Of a stretch of 17,156 bases of DNA, positions 1 through 7,301 are shown piece after piece. Source of the DNA: Chloroflexota bacterium (lineage in GTDB: Bacteria; Chloroflexota; Anaerolineae; Anaerolineales; Villigracilaceae); assembly GCA_023484185.1 (NCBI GenBank), contig JAMDBC010000108.1, positions 1 through 17,156 on the forward strand. The letters are read 5' to 3'. The translations under genes were made by a program, and so were the position numbers. A model generated the notes under the pieces. It saw nothing but the letters and a program-made list of their open reading frames with translations, did not search any database and was not told the DNA's origin. How positions within the stretch are numbered: the first letter of the stretch is position 1; every line of letters starts with the position of its first letter.

Positions 1-2
1 AC

Positions 3-482
<480 letters not shown>

Positions 483-484
483 CA

Positions 485-1348
485 ATGAGCATCCTCATCA
501 ATAAAAACACCCGCCTTCTTGTGCAAGGCATTACAGGCAATGAAGGTTTTTTCCATACCACCCAGATGATCAACTACGGCACGAATGTTGTCGCAGGCGT
601 GACTCCAGGCAAAGGCGGCGAATGGGTCTTTGACGGAAAAGTTCCGGTCTTTGACTCGGTCAAATTGGCGGTGGACGCTACCGGCGCGAACGCGACCGTT
701 ATCTTTGTACCGGCCCGCTTCGCTCCCGATGCGATGTTCGAGGCCGCGGACGCGGGCATCCCGCTCATCGTCTGCATCACCGAAGGCGTGGCCGTGCAGG
801 ATATGATGCGCGTCCGCAATTATATCGACCAGAAGAAAGTCCGCCTGGTTGGACCGAACTGCCCTGGCATGTTGACGCCCGGCGAATCAAAGGTTGGCAT
901 CATCCCTGGCAATATTGCCATCCCCGGCAACGTCGGTGTTGTCTCCCGCTCCGGCACGCTGACTTATGAAGTGCTGTACGCGTTGAAGCTGGTCGGCATG
1001 GGCGCTTCGACTTGCGTGGGCATTGGCGGCGACCCAGTCAACGGCACGAACTTCATTGACGTGCTGGAAATGTTCGAGCACGATGCGCAGACCGAAAAGG
1101 TTGTGCTGATCGGCGAGATCGGCGGTACAGACGAAGACAAGGCCGCGGAATACATCGCATCCAAGATGACCAAGCCGGTTGTGTCGTTCATTGCCGGACA
1201 GACTGCCCCTCCCGGCAAACGCATGGGACACGCGGGCGCCATCATCGAAGGCGGCGCAGGCACAGCAGCGGGCAAAGTCAAGGCGCTCGAGGCCGCTGGT
1301 GTGAAAGTCGCCAAGCACCCAGAAGAAATTCCATCCCTGCTTAAATAA
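485..1348 (+). CDS. sucD: Succinyl-CoA ligase (ADP-forming) alpha subunit
   Basis: Full-length alpha subunit (287 aa, normal for the family), cytoplasmic partner of SucC. It has an N-terminal CoA-binding Rossmann domain ([19 protein letters not shown] at the start, then [14 protein letters not shown]), the [12 protein letters not shown] segment near residue 123, and the ligase domain carrying the phosphorylated catalytic histidine in RMGHAGAI (His249 by my count). The ATG at 485 follows an AGGA-containing Shine-Dalgarno and sits 2 bases after the sucC stop, so the pair is translationally linked. No terminator with a T-run is visible immediately after the stop; a degenerate palindromic repeat and then the acpP terminator hairpin follow. 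Identification is secure from motifs and context. Confidence 0.97.
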   Translation: MSILINKNTRLLVQGITGNEGFFHTTQMINYGTNVVAGVTPGKGGEWVFDGKVPVFDSVKLAVDATGANATVIFVPARFAPDAMFEAADAGIPLIVCITEGVAVQDMMRVRNYIDQKKVRLVGPNCPGMLTPGESKVGIIPGNIAIPGNVGVVSRSGTLTYEVLYALKLVGMGASTCVGIGGDPVNGTNFIDVLEMFEHDAQTEKVVLIGEIGGTDEDKAAEYIASKMTKPVVSFIAGQTAPPGKRMGHAGAIIEGGAGTAAGKVKALEAAGVKVAKHPEEIPSLLK

Positions 1349-1351
1349 TGC

Positions 1352-1436
1352 CATTGCAAGGGTCAAAGACCCGAATCAATCTCCTCTTTCAGCAACGGAT
1401 TGCTTCGTCGGCAACGAACGCCTCCTCGCAATGACA
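1352..1436. repeat. Degenerate REP-like palindromic repeat pair
   Basis: Non-coding stretch after sucD. The right half has GGATTGCTTCGTCGG (1397-1411) and CCTCCTCGCAATGACA (1421-1436). The left half has CATTGCAAGG (1352-1361) and GAATCAATC (1373-1381) around a small perfect hairpin, GGGTC-AAA-GACCC (1360-1372). The left half looks like a shorter, decayed copy of the right half in opposite orientation. The pattern of CATTGCGAGG opposed to GAAGCAATCC is a dispersed intergenic repeat type that I recall from environmental genomes, including Chloroflexota. Only this locus is visible, so genome-wide copy number is inference. Confidence 0.5.
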
Positions 1437-1450
1437 AATCAAAATCCATT

Positions 1451-1490
1451 AAAAACACATAGAGCCGCCTCAAAGGGCGGCTCTATGTGT
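1451..1490 (-). terminator. Rho-independent terminator of acpP
   Basis: A perfect 15-bp stem, ACACATAGAGCCGCC (1455-1469) against GGCGGCTCTATGTGT (1476-1490), with a 6-base loop. Read on the minus strand the stem is followed by TTTTT (complement of 1451-1455), so it terminates acpP, which ends at 1506. On the plus strand the stem is followed by ATAATCG, not a T-run, so it is a poor intrinsic terminator for sucCD. Confidence 0.9.
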
Positions 1491-1505
1491 ATAATCGCGT
1501 TTGAA

Positions 1506-1739
1506 TTACTTGTGACCGTCGATGTATGAAACTGCTTCGCCAACTGTCGTGATCTTCTGCGCGGCCTCGTCCGAGATCTCGGTGCCGAACTTGTCTTCAA
1601 AAGCCATGATCAGTTCGACCAGATCCAGCGAGTCCGCTTCGAGTTCCTCACGGAAGCGGGCTTCGGGCGTGATCTTCGCCTCATCCACACCGAGCAGGTC
1701 CACGATAATTTTCTTGATTTCGGCAAAAGTGTCTGCCAT
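1506..1739 (-). CDS. acpP: Acyl carrier protein
   Basis: Small acidic protein of 77 aa, the normal ACP length. It carries the acyl chain of type II fatty acid synthesis on a 4'-phosphopantetheine arm. The attachment serine lies in the [15 protein letters not shown] motif (DSL, about residue 37). The N-terminal helix ([14 protein letters not shown]) and the C-terminal helix ending [13 protein letters not shown] are typical. A strong GGAGG ribosome binding site lies just upstream (complement of 1748-1752). It is a single-gene unit, divergent from fni, with its own extended -10 promoter and a strong terminator; no fab genes adjoin it. A dedicated secondary-metabolism ACP is possible, but the sequence is that of housekeeping AcpP. 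Confidence 0.95.
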   Translation of the reverse strand: MADTFAEIKKIIVDLLGVDEAKITPEARFREELEADSLDLVELIMAFEDKFGTEISDEAAQKITTVGEAVSYIDGHK

Positions 1740-1781
1740 GATAGTATCCTCCGTTACTGATTTTGGGTTTTCGACGTGCCA

Positions 1782-1790
1782 ATTGTATCA
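1782..1790 (-). promoter_or_regulatory. Extended -10 promoter for acpP
   Basis: The minus strand reads TGATACAAT here, an extended -10 (TGn followed by TACAAT) placed about 42 bases before the acpP start. No convincing -35 is seen, as is common with extended -10 promoters. The leader contains the GGAGG binding site. Confidence 0.5.
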
Positions 1791-1831
1791 CAGGCATGTC
1801 TGTTGGATTTCACTCACAGGAACACTACCCT

Positions 1832-2866
1832 ATGTCTAAAGTTGCGCCCATTAAAGAACGAAAAGCCGACCACATTAAGATCAATTTGGAGAAGGATGTG
1901 CGCTCGGCTCTGACCACCGGACTCGAAAAATATCATTTCACCCATGAGTCCCTGCCTGAACTCAATTTGGATAAAGTGGATACGAGCCTGACTCTCTTCG
2001 GCAAACGGCTGGACGCCCCGATCCTGATCTCTTCGATGACGGGCGGCACGCTTCAAGCCGGGATGATCAACCGGCGGCTGGCCGAAGCGGCACAGGCCAC
2101 GCTGACAGCGATGGGCGTCGGCTCGCAACGCGCCGCGCTCGAAGATCAATCGCAAGCCAAGACATTCCAGGTCCGCAAATACGCCCCCGATATTTTACTG
2201 TTTGCCAACCTTGGCGCAGTGCAACTCAATTACGGCTACACCATTGACCACTGCCGCCGCGCCGTGGACATGATTCAAGCCGACGCACTTTATTTGCATT
2301 TGAATCCATTGCAGGAAGCCGTGCAGCACGGCGGCGACACAAACTTCAAAGGCTTGGCAAAAAAGATCGAAGGGGTTTGCAAAAAATTGGAAGTGCCCGT
2401 CATTGCAAAAGAAGTTGGCTGGGGAATCTCGGAACGGACAGCAAAGTTATTGGCCAATTGTGGAGTTGCTGCCATCGACGTGGCCGGCGCAGGCGGGACA
2501 TCCTGGTCTCAAGTTGAAATGCACCGCGCCTCCGACGAATTCACGCGTGAGTTGGCCGCGATCTTTGTCAGCTGGGGAATCCCAACTGTGGAATCGATTT
2601 TGAACGTCAAGAAAACTGTGCCCGATATGACGGTCTTCGCCAGCGGCGGACTCAAAGACGGACTCGATATCGCCAAGTGCATCGCGTTGGGAGCAACTCT
2701 CGGCGGCATGGCGGGAAATTTCCTGAAGGCCGCGGCAGTTTCGACGGAGAAAGCCGTTGAGATGATGAAGTTGACGAAGGTGCAAATTCAAGTCACGATG
2801 TTCGCGGCGGGAGTTGAAACGTTGGAAGAGCTTGCCCTGACTGGCGTAGCCGTGTCGAAGGGTTGA
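1832..2866 (+). CDS. fni: Isopentenyl-diphosphate delta-isomerase, type 2 (FMN)
   Basis: Type 2 isopentenyl-diphosphate isomerase, a cytoplasmic FMN- and NADPH-dependent TIM-barrel enzyme that interconverts IPP and DMAPP. Family motifs appear in order: RKADHIKI near the N terminus, SSMTGG (FMN loop), [18 protein letters not shown] followed by [27 protein letters not shown], and [18 protein letters not shown]. The frame is open further upstream, but the ATG at 1832 is preferred: AGGA (1818-1821) precedes it and the protein begins [14 protein letters not shown], as in the family. Length is 344 aa, normal. It is divergent from acpP. Together with the polyprenyl synthase at 4935 it gives an isoprenoid pair separated by accessory genes. 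It is unrelated to the type 1 (Nudix) isomerase. Confidence 0.96.
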   Translation: MSKVAPIKERKADHIKINLEKDVRSALTTGLEKYHFTHESLPELNLDKVDTSLTLFGKRLDAPILISSMTGGTLQAGMINRRLAEAAQATLTAMGVGSQRAALEDQSQAKTFQVRKYAPDILLFANLGAVQLNYGYTIDHCRRAVDMIQADALYLHLNPLQEAVQHGGDTNFKGLAKKIEGVCKKLEVPVIAKEVGWGISERTAKLLANCGVAAIDVAGAGGTSWSQVEMHRASDEFTRELAAIFVSWGIPTVESILNVKKTVPDMTVFASGGLKDGLDIAKCIALGATLGGMAGNFLKAAAVSTEKAVEMMKLTKVQIQVTMFAAGVETLEELALTGVAVSKG

Positions 2867-2897
2867 AGGTTGGGAAATTGGTTGAGCGGTAAGGTTG

Positions 2898-2903
2898 TAT
2901 AAT
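2898..2903 (+). promoter_or_regulatory. Consensus -10 box before the antitoxin-toxin pair
   Basis: A perfect TATAAT sits 19 bases before the antitoxin start and is followed by a strong Shine-Dalgarno, GAGGTGA (2912-2918). I found no good -35 at 16-18 bases (nearest TTGGTT at 2878 is only 14 away). It fits separate transcription of the toxin-antitoxin pair from fni. Confidence 0.5.
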
Positions 2904-2921
2904 TATTGATAGAGGTGACCT

Positions 2922-3158
2922 ATGACTACTTTTGAACAAACTCTTTTACGAGAAGTTGCCACCTTGCCAGAATCACGCCAGGCAGACGTGCTGGCATTTA
3001 TTCGTTTCCTGAAAATCAGCGTCATAGATGATGGCGAACAGGAACGCGAATACGATGAAGCTATCAAGGACGCCCGCGCCACGGCGATACACTACAAAAT
3101 CACCGAGAAAGATATTGAGGATGAAATCCGCGCGGTAAGAGAAGGCAAAGGGAAATGA
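2922..3158 (+). CDS. Putative antitoxin of a PIN-toxin pair (DUF2281-like N terminus)
   Basis: Small charged protein of 78 aa. The N-terminal part, LLREVATLPESRQADVLAFI, resembles the short helical start of DUF2281-type antitoxins. The C-terminal half is highly charged (EQEREYDEAIKDARATAIHY, then EKDIEDEIRAVREGKGK) and would be the toxin-binding part. Its stop overlaps the PIN toxin start by four bases (ATGA, 3155-3158), the arrangement usual for antitoxin-first type II modules. The antitoxin would neutralise the nuclease and repress its own promoter at 2898, which is family knowledge rather than something seen here. The assignment rests on size, order and overlap more than on a decisive motif. 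Confidence 0.7.
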   Translation: MTTFEQTLLREVATLPESRQADVLAFIRFLKISVIDDGEQEREYDEAIKDARATAIHYKITEKDIEDEIRAVREGKGK

Positions 3159-3541
3159 AGCGCGTCGTGCTTGACACAAATATTTTTGTGTCCATGGCAA
3201 TGGGTGGACAGGTCGGTAAAATCAATGACAATTGGAGAGCGGGGGAATTTACTCTTGTCGTCAGCGAAGACATCGTATCCGAATATTTGGACGTCTTACA
3301 AAGGGCAAAATTACATCTGAAATCCCGCACCATCGCGATCATCGTAAATCGTATCTATCGCAAAGCGGAATTCGCAACTCCAGGAGAGAGTGTCTCTATC
3401 ATTCAAGCTGATCCAACTGATAACAAATTCATCGAAGCCGCCATCGCCGGAAAAGCAGATTACATTGTCAGTGGCGACAAGCATCTTTTGGGCATCAAGG
3501 AATTCCAGTCCATTCCCATCATCACCGCGCGAGTTCATTGA
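3155..3541 (+). CDS. PIN-domain toxin (COG1569-like ribonuclease)
   Basis: PIN-domain protein of 128 aa, the normal length for VapC/COG1569-type toxins, expected to act as a metal-dependent RNase. Acidic residues typical of the PIN active site are present: VVLDTNIFVS at the N terminus (Asp7), then SEDIVSEYLDVL (conserved Glu), and the C-terminal DPTDNKFIEAAIAGKADYIV followed by SGDKHLL (Asp residues). It is translationally coupled to the antitoxin. The reading frame is intact, so the module looks functional, unlike the two genes downstream. RNA target is unknown. The protein could also be a housekeeping PIN nuclease, but the coupled small upstream gene argues for a toxin. Confidence 0.88.
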   Translation: MKRVVLDTNIFVSMAMGGQVGKINDNWRAGEFTLVVSEDIVSEYLDVLQRAKLHLKSRTIAIIVNRIYRKAEFATPGESVSIIQADPTDNKFIEAAIAGKADYIVSGDKHLLGIKEFQSIPIITARVH

Positions 3542-3781
3542 TTTGCTCGAATCAAATGGATAAAGAGCATAGAGAAAAACTTCGCGAAACACCTCATTGA
3601 ATGGACAGCTGCCGATGCCGAACCAGAAACCACCGCGGAACTCGTGCACATGCAAGCAATGATTTCGCTCTGGCAACATGTGTGGAATGAAGCCAGTCAG
3701 AATCCCAAACAAAGACACCTTCTTTCCGTGCAGGCAAAAGATTGGTCAGACAAGGCTGTAGATCTTTCAGGATTGGTTTAG
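3542..3781 (+). pseudogene. Coding-like fragment without a start (hypothetical)
   Basis: After the PIN stop the same frame stays open for about 79 codons to a TAG at 3779-3781 and reads like real protein: FAKHLIEWTAADAEPETTAE, HMQAMISLWQHVWNEA, then HLLSVQAKDWSDKAV. There is no ATG, GTG or TTG start near its beginning; the first possible ones are GTG 3644 and ATG 3650. An ATG at 3556 lies in another frame that stops after 14 codons (MDKEHREKL). I read this as a small gene whose 5' end was shifted out of frame or lost. Function not recognised; composition suggests a helical, Trp-rich soluble protein. Confidence 0.4.
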
Positions 3782-3786
3782 CGATT

Positions 3787-4284
3787 GAAACTTGGAAGGC
3801 AACTTATGAATGGAAAATTGCTGGAAAATATCACATATCAATTGGATGGCATCCACCGTAACACGTCCACTCTGGAAAAAATCATAAGGACGCAGGGGAT
3901 ATCACTCCCGATTACACTCCTTATGAGGCAGGCCTTGGATTTGCCGTTGCTCTCAATAAAAGCGCAGACTTTATGGGCAGGCAATCTCTTGAAAAAATGA
4001 AGGCGGGAGGCGTAAAGTAAAAATTGTGCTGCCTGACTCTCGATGACCCGGACACGAAAACATTCGGAAGCGAATCGATTCGCGACCAGGATAAAGTTGT
4101 CGGCCGGGTGACATCCGGCGGATGCGGCTACACTATCAACAAGAGCATCGCATACGCATACCTGCCCATTGAACTGGCGAGGCCGGGAACATGTCTCAGC
4201 GTGGAATGTTTTGGGATCCAGATTCCGGCCACAGTCGAGAAGGAACCGCTGTACGATCCGAAAGGCGAAAAAATAAAATCGTGA
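3787..4284 (+). pseudogene. C-terminal remnant of a GcvT-domain protein (aminomethyltransferase / dimethylglycine dehydrogenase type)
   Basis: The frame decodes the folate-binding GcvT C-terminal half: DITPDYTPYEAGLGFAVAL, then DFMGRQSLEKMKAGG, then VVGRVTSGGCGYTINKSIAY and YLPIELARPGT. Together these fit the tail of GcvT or of the GcvT module fused to sarcosine/dimethylglycine dehydrogenases, which handle C1 units on tetrahydrofolate. It is broken. An in-frame TAA (4018-4020) interrupts it between GGVK and KLCCLTLDDPD. Another stop (TAA near 3859) lies upstream. The expected LEKNHKDAGDI needs one extra A in the A6 run at about 3882. The N-terminal half is absent. Its stop overlaps the following HAD start (GTGA), so the two probably once formed an operon. 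Confidence 0.75.
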
Positions 4285-4895
4285 GCCAGAATAAAATTCA
4301 GGCCGTCATCTTCGATTTTGGCGGCGTCCTTGTGGATTGGAGTCCACACAATTTATATCGTCATTACTTCGAACAGCCGCATGAGATCGACCGCTTCCTG
4401 TCCGAGATCAATTTTGCCGAATGGAACGCCCAGCAGGATAAAGGGCGTCCATTCGCGCAGGCGGTTGCTGAGTTGTCATCAGAGTTCCCGCAACATGCGC
4501 GCCTGATCAGTGCCTTTCATGAACATTGGGAGGATTCCATCGACGGCCCGATTGCAGGGACGGTTCGGATCCTGCAGAAACTGAAACAGTTTGGATATCT
4601 GCTTTATGGGCTAAGCAATTGGTCGGCAGAAACTTTTCCACTGATTCGCGAGAAGTTCCCTTTCTTTGACTTGCTCGACGACATCCTACTTTCCGGCGAA
4701 GTAAAATTGATCAAGCCCGATCCGCAGATTTTTCGCTTCATGCTGGACAGGAAGCGGTCGATCTCATAGGCTTGTCTCTTCATTGACGACTCGCTTGCAA
4801 ACATCAAAACGGCCAACGAACTTGGTTTTGTCGCCATCCACTTTCAATCGCCTGCGCAGCTTGAAATAGAATTATCCGCGCGTGGCGTTTTATGA
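4281..4895 (+). pseudogene. HAD-IA family phosphatase, interrupted
   Basis: Haloacid-dehalogenase-type hydrolase, YihX/HAD-IA-like, likely a sugar-phosphate phosphatase when intact. Motif I is VIFDFGGVLVDW (nucleophile Asp in DFG), motif II YGLSNWS, motif III KLIKPDPQIF, motif IV CLFIDDSLANI; the cap domain lies between I and II. The start is GTG 4281, overlapping the preceding stop. A TAG at 4767-4769 separates motifs I-III from motif IV. Around it the expected residues (GQEAVDLI) appear in a different frame for about 25 bases, so two compensating indels, one near 4743 and one near 4770, are the simplest explanation. Total length of 205 codons fits the family. The protein as read would lack the metal-binding acidic pair and should be inactive, unless this is sequence error. 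Confidence 0.8.
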
Positions 4896-4934
4896 TGATG
4901 GAAAACAACAAATTGCGAATAGGGAAACTTTTTT

Positions 4935-5933
4935 ATGATCTCATCTCTGCTTCCCCAGATCGAAGCTGAACTTCAGCGCCAGGTCGCGCGACTTAATTCG
5001 CCGCGCACAAAAACCTTTCATGAAATGCTCACTTATCACATGGGCTGGACAGGCGAAGGCGCGGGCGCTGAAGCGCGCGGAAAGCGCATCCGCCCATTGC
5101 TGGTTTTACTTGCGACTGCGTCGCGTGGAACAGATTGGGCATCCGCCTTGCCAGCCGCGGCAGCAGTTGAATTGGTGCATAATTTTTCGCTCGTACATGA
5201 TGATATTCAAGATAATTCGCCAAAGCGCCGGGGCCGCCTCACTGTGTGGAAAAAATGGGAGCTGCCGCAAGCCATCAATGTTGGCGACGCCCTGTTCGTC
5301 ATTTCAAATCAAGCCATGATGGATTTGGCAAAATATTACCCAACCGAAATCGTTGTCCGCGCTGCAGGTTGTTTGCAAGACACCTGCCTCGCTCTGACAC
5401 GCGGTCAGTTCCTTGATATGTCTTATGAGAATCGTACAGACTTATCGATGGAAGATTACTGGCCGATGATCGAAGATAAGACCGCAGCTTTGCTCTCGGC
5501 TTGCACACAAATTGGCGCTATTCTCGGCAACGCAGACGATGCAACAATCGAACAATACCGCATCTTTGGCCGGGACCTTGGGCTGGCTTTCCAGGTTCAG
5601 GACGATATCCTCGGCATCTGGGGCAACGAGGCGCTGATGGGTAAATCCGTAGCCAGCGATTTGGTGGAAGGAAAGAATTCCCTGCCGGTGTTGTACGGCC
5701 TAAGCCAACAGGGAAGATTCGCTCAACGTTGGGCCGCGTCTGCCATACGTCCAGATGAAGTTGCGGGGGTCGCAAAGATGCTGGTTGATGAAGGCGCGTA
5801 CGAGTTTGCCCAGCGCGAGTCAAAACATCTAACTGATCAGGCGTTGATTGCGTTGAAAAAAGCTAATGCGCACGGCGAGGCCGGCCAGGCGCTGACCGAT
5901 CTGGCGCGCAAGTTGCTCAATCGAGAATCTTGA
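4935..5933 (+). CDS. Polyprenyl (geranylgeranyl/farnesyl) diphosphate synthase
   Basis: Trans-isoprenyl diphosphate synthase, all-alpha cytoplasmic enzyme that elongates DMAPP/GPP/FPP with IPP. Visible motifs: RGKRIRPLL (residues 48-56), first aspartate-rich motif DDIQD (89-93) in NFSLVHDDIQDNSPKRRGR, and second motif QVQDDILGIWG (DDxxG, 223-227), then KNSLPVLYGL. The residue five places before the first motif is Phe84, an aromatic that typically limits the product to C15-C20, so GGPP or FPP is more likely than a long-chain quinone tail. Length 332 aa is normal. The ATG has a modest AGGGAAA-type site (4920-4926). The tRNA promoter overlaps its 3' end. It cooperates with Fni (1832), but nothing visible shows co-regulation. 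Confidence 0.93.
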   Translation: MISSLLPQIEAELQRQVARLNSPRTKTFHEMLTYHMGWTGEGAGAEARGKRIRPLLVLLATASRGTDWASALPAAAAVELVHNFSLVHDDIQDNSPKRRGRLTVWKKWELPQAINVGDALFVISNQAMMDLAKYYPTEIVVRAAGCLQDTCLALTRGQFLDMSYENRTDLSMEDYWPMIEDKTAALLSACTQIGAILGNADDATIEQYRIFGRDLGLAFQVQDDILGIWGNEALMGKSVASDLVEGKNSLPVLYGLSQQGRFAQRWAASAIRPDEVAGVAKMLVDEGAYEFAQRESKHLTDQALIALKKANAHGEAGQALTDLARKLLNRES

Positions 5934-5941
5934 TTTATAAT
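5913..5941 (+). promoter_or_regulatory. Promoter of tRNA-Gly inside the synthase 3' end
   Basis: TTGCTC (5913-5918), a 17-base spacer and a perfect TATAAT (5936-5941). Transcription would start about 5948, four bases before the mature tRNA. The -35 lies within the last codons of the polyprenyl synthase and the -10 just past its stop. Confidence 0.7.
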
Positions 5942-5951
5942 CCCAGCGCCA

Positions 5952-6023
5952 GCGGGTGTAGTTCAGTGGTAGAACGCTTGCTTCCCAAGCAAGATATCGT
6001 GGGTTCGAGTCCCATCACCCGCT
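5952..6023 (+). tRNA. tRNA-Gly (anticodon CCC)
   Basis: A complete cloverleaf of 72 bases. Acceptor GCGGGTG (5952-5958) pairs with CACCCGC (6016-6022), with T as discriminator. The D arm is GTTC-AGTGGTA-GAAC. The anticodon stem CTTGC/GCAAG holds the loop TTCCCAA with anticodon CCC. The T arm contains GGTTCGAGTCCC. CCA is not encoded. CCC reads GGG glycine codons, so other Gly isoacceptors must lie elsewhere. It marks the left edge of the accessory region 6100-9740. Confidence 0.97.
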
Positions 6024-6043
6024 CTAAGGTAGAAAAGGCTTTC

Positions 6044-6092
6044 AAAACACCGTCATGCAACGCCAGAAATGGCAGAAATGACGGTGTTTTAT
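6044..6092 (+). terminator. Nested-hairpin terminator of tRNA-Gly
   Basis: A perfect 13-bp stem, AAAACACCGTCAT (6044-6056) with ATGACGGTGTTTT (6078-6090). Inside its 21-base loop is a second hairpin, GCCA-GAAA-TGGC (6062-6073), closed by a GNRA tetraloop. The A4/T4 ends make it plausible in both directions. It lies about 20 bases after the tRNA. Confidence 0.85.
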
Positions 6093-6303
6093 ATATCCCC
6101 GAACAGCACCGTGCCGCACCATACTCGCCCATTAAGTAATATCATTTTACAGGCAAGTAGAAGCACTGGCAGACAGATCAACAGGGTATTTCCTCCTGAC
6201 CGAGGACGCAGCTTGAATTTGAATTGTGCTTACCCTGCACAATGACGGGTGTTTCGGGTATGCTTGAGAAATCGTGCGGGGAAGACCCTGCAAAGGAAAT
6301 TGC

Positions 6304-6480
6304 GTGAACAAAGAAGCCAAAGCTAGAATCAAGATCAACAAGCTGCTGGAAGAAGCAGGGTGGCGTTTTTTTGATTCCGAAGATGGACCCGCCAATATTC
6401 AGCTTGAATTGCATACCAAGATCACCCAAAAAGAGTTTGATGCCTTTGGTGAAGATTTCGAGACAACCAATGTTAGATAA
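6304..6480 (+). pseudogene. N-terminal remnant of type I restriction R subunit (HsdR-like)
   Basis: GTG at 6304 follows AAGGAAA and opens a 58-aa frame: NKEAKARIKINKLLEEAGW, then RFFDSEDGPANIQLE, then the end GEDFETTN. This closely resembles the first ~55 residues of HsdR-like type I restriction translocases and related DEAD/DEAH restriction helicases, just before the nuclease domain. The match breaks after ETTN, where a new sequence begins and a stop follows at 6478. Nuclease, helicase and the hsdM/hsdS partners are all absent, so this is a truncated 5' end, not a functional gene. The region 6100-6303 upstream holds no gene I can support. Confidence 0.65.
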
Positions 6481-7014
6481 TCCTTTTCTGTCAGGAAAAT
6501 ATCGTCCAGCACTGTGGACGCATTATGCCAGTTCGCCAGATCGCCCGCACGATGGGGTGTGCCTAAAATTCAATTATCAAAAACTCAATCAGCGCATTTC
6601 TGACACCTTCGCGGATAGACAAAATATTTTGTAGAAAAAGGCGCAGTGAAATACGATGACCTGAAACTTTTTCGTCAACCGCCATTCAGTTTGGATAATA
6701 TTTTGGAACTTGGCGATGTGGAAATTGAAGAACGAGCCAGGGAATATTTCCGCGTGAATCACGATGAAATCTTTCTGGTTAAGTCAAAAGATTGGGGCAA
6801 CGAGAATGAGTATCGCTGGCTTGTTCATAGTAGAAACGACGCCCCAGAATATATATCCATTGACGGCGTTTTGGAAGAAGTATTGGTTGGCGAGGAGTTT
6901 CCAAGAGTCTATGATCCAAGCCTGTCTGCTTTATGCGCCGCCCTCAATGTCCCTCCAAAAAGACTTCACTGGTTCAATGGTATTCCCGATGAGAGACCAA
7001 TCTACCCTGCCTAG
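6470..7014 (+). pseudogene. DUF2971 family protein, 5'-truncated and frameshifted
   Basis: Two consecutive frames decode one protein of the DUF2971 family. The first (6470-6634) has RPALWTHYASSPDRPHDGVC, matching the family signature LW-HYA followed by GVCL-F. The second (from about 6631) has VKYDDLKLF, then FLVKSKDWGNENEYRWLV, the conserved K-x-DW-x-NE-EYR/WR block, and ends DERPIYPA. One extra T in the T4 run at 6627-6630 would restore a continuous frame through NIFVEKGAVKYDDL. The usual N-terminal ~80-100 residues are missing and are replaced by the HsdR remnant. DUF2971 proteins occur often in defence or mobile neighbourhoods, but their activity is not established. The C-terminal part (6646-7014) might still be translated. 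Confidence 0.72.
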
Positions 7015-7015
7015 A

Positions 7016-7162
7016 AAGTTGCTGGCGGCGAAGCGCGTCAATATCCTGACGGACACACGTCCGCAGGCGGATACGTCCGCGTGGGAAAAAGATATTGAGG
7101 AAAAGGTTTACGAACTGTACGGTCTGACCGAGGAGGAAGTAAAAATCGTAGAGGGGCGGTAG
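7016..7162 (+). pseudogene. C-terminal tail of an R-M adenine methylase/type IIG-like protein (copy 1)
   Basis: Frame starting just after the DUF2971 stop: KLLAAKRVN, then PQADTSAWEKDIEEKVYELY, then GLTEEEVKIVEGR and stop. This strongly resembles the last ~45 residues of N6-adenine methylase/type IIG restriction proteins (TaqI/Eco57I-like), which typically end ILAAKRANPQADTS, EID-LVY-LYGLTEEE. Compared with that pattern it carries a six-codon insertion (ILTDTR) that coincides with a local imperfect duplication, CGGACACACGTCCGC (7050-7064) and CGGATACGTCCGC (7068-7080). No methylase domain precedes it. A second, more decayed copy lies at 8472. Confidence 0.6.
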
Positions 7163-7230
7163 TAGTAGATAAGTTGCTATTTAGCCACTTTCACCCAACT
7201 AGCCCCAACTTCTCTCCATGCGCCTGGGCT

Positions 7231-7245
7231 AAGTTTGATAAACTT
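7231..7245. repeat. Perfect palindrome upstream of the protease operon promoter
   Basis: AAGTTT-GAT-AAACTT, two perfect 6-base arms around three bases, located just upstream of the expected -35 position of the promoter at 7270. It is small enough to be chance but has the size and placement of an operator. Just upstream, AACTAGCCC (7198-7206) and GGGCTAAGTT (7227-7236) can also pair with one bulge and would compete with it. Confidence 0.35.
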
Positions 7246-7269
7246 GAAAGGTCGCAGGAGCCATTTTGT

Positions 7270-7278
7270 TGCTATAAT
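7270..7278 (+). promoter_or_regulatory. Extended -10 promoter of the protease operon
   Basis: TGCTATAAT: TGn joined to a perfect TATAAT. Start of transcription would be about 7285, and AGAAAGG (7285-7291) would be at the very start of the leader, giving a leader of about 17 bases before ATG 7302. No clear -35 at the proper distance (TTGAAA at 7244 is 23 bases away), normal for an extended -10. Confidence 0.65.
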
Positions 7279-7301
7279 ATTGGCAGAAAGGTGCGTGTGC
7301 C

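Noticed and set aside
1485..1494. TGTGTATAAT as a plus-strand promoter
   Set aside because: It points antisense into acpP, sits partly inside the terminator stem and has no gene downstream to serve.
5930..6139. 69-codon plus-strand frame across the tRNA
   Set aside because: It is translated tRNA plus terminator; the peptide SSVVERLLPK is a known by-product of reading tRNA genes as protein.
6147..6429. Minus-strand frames before the HsdR remnant
   Set aside because: Serine-rich, without ribosome sites, overlapping the HsdR-like sequence. 6100-6303 is best called intergenic.
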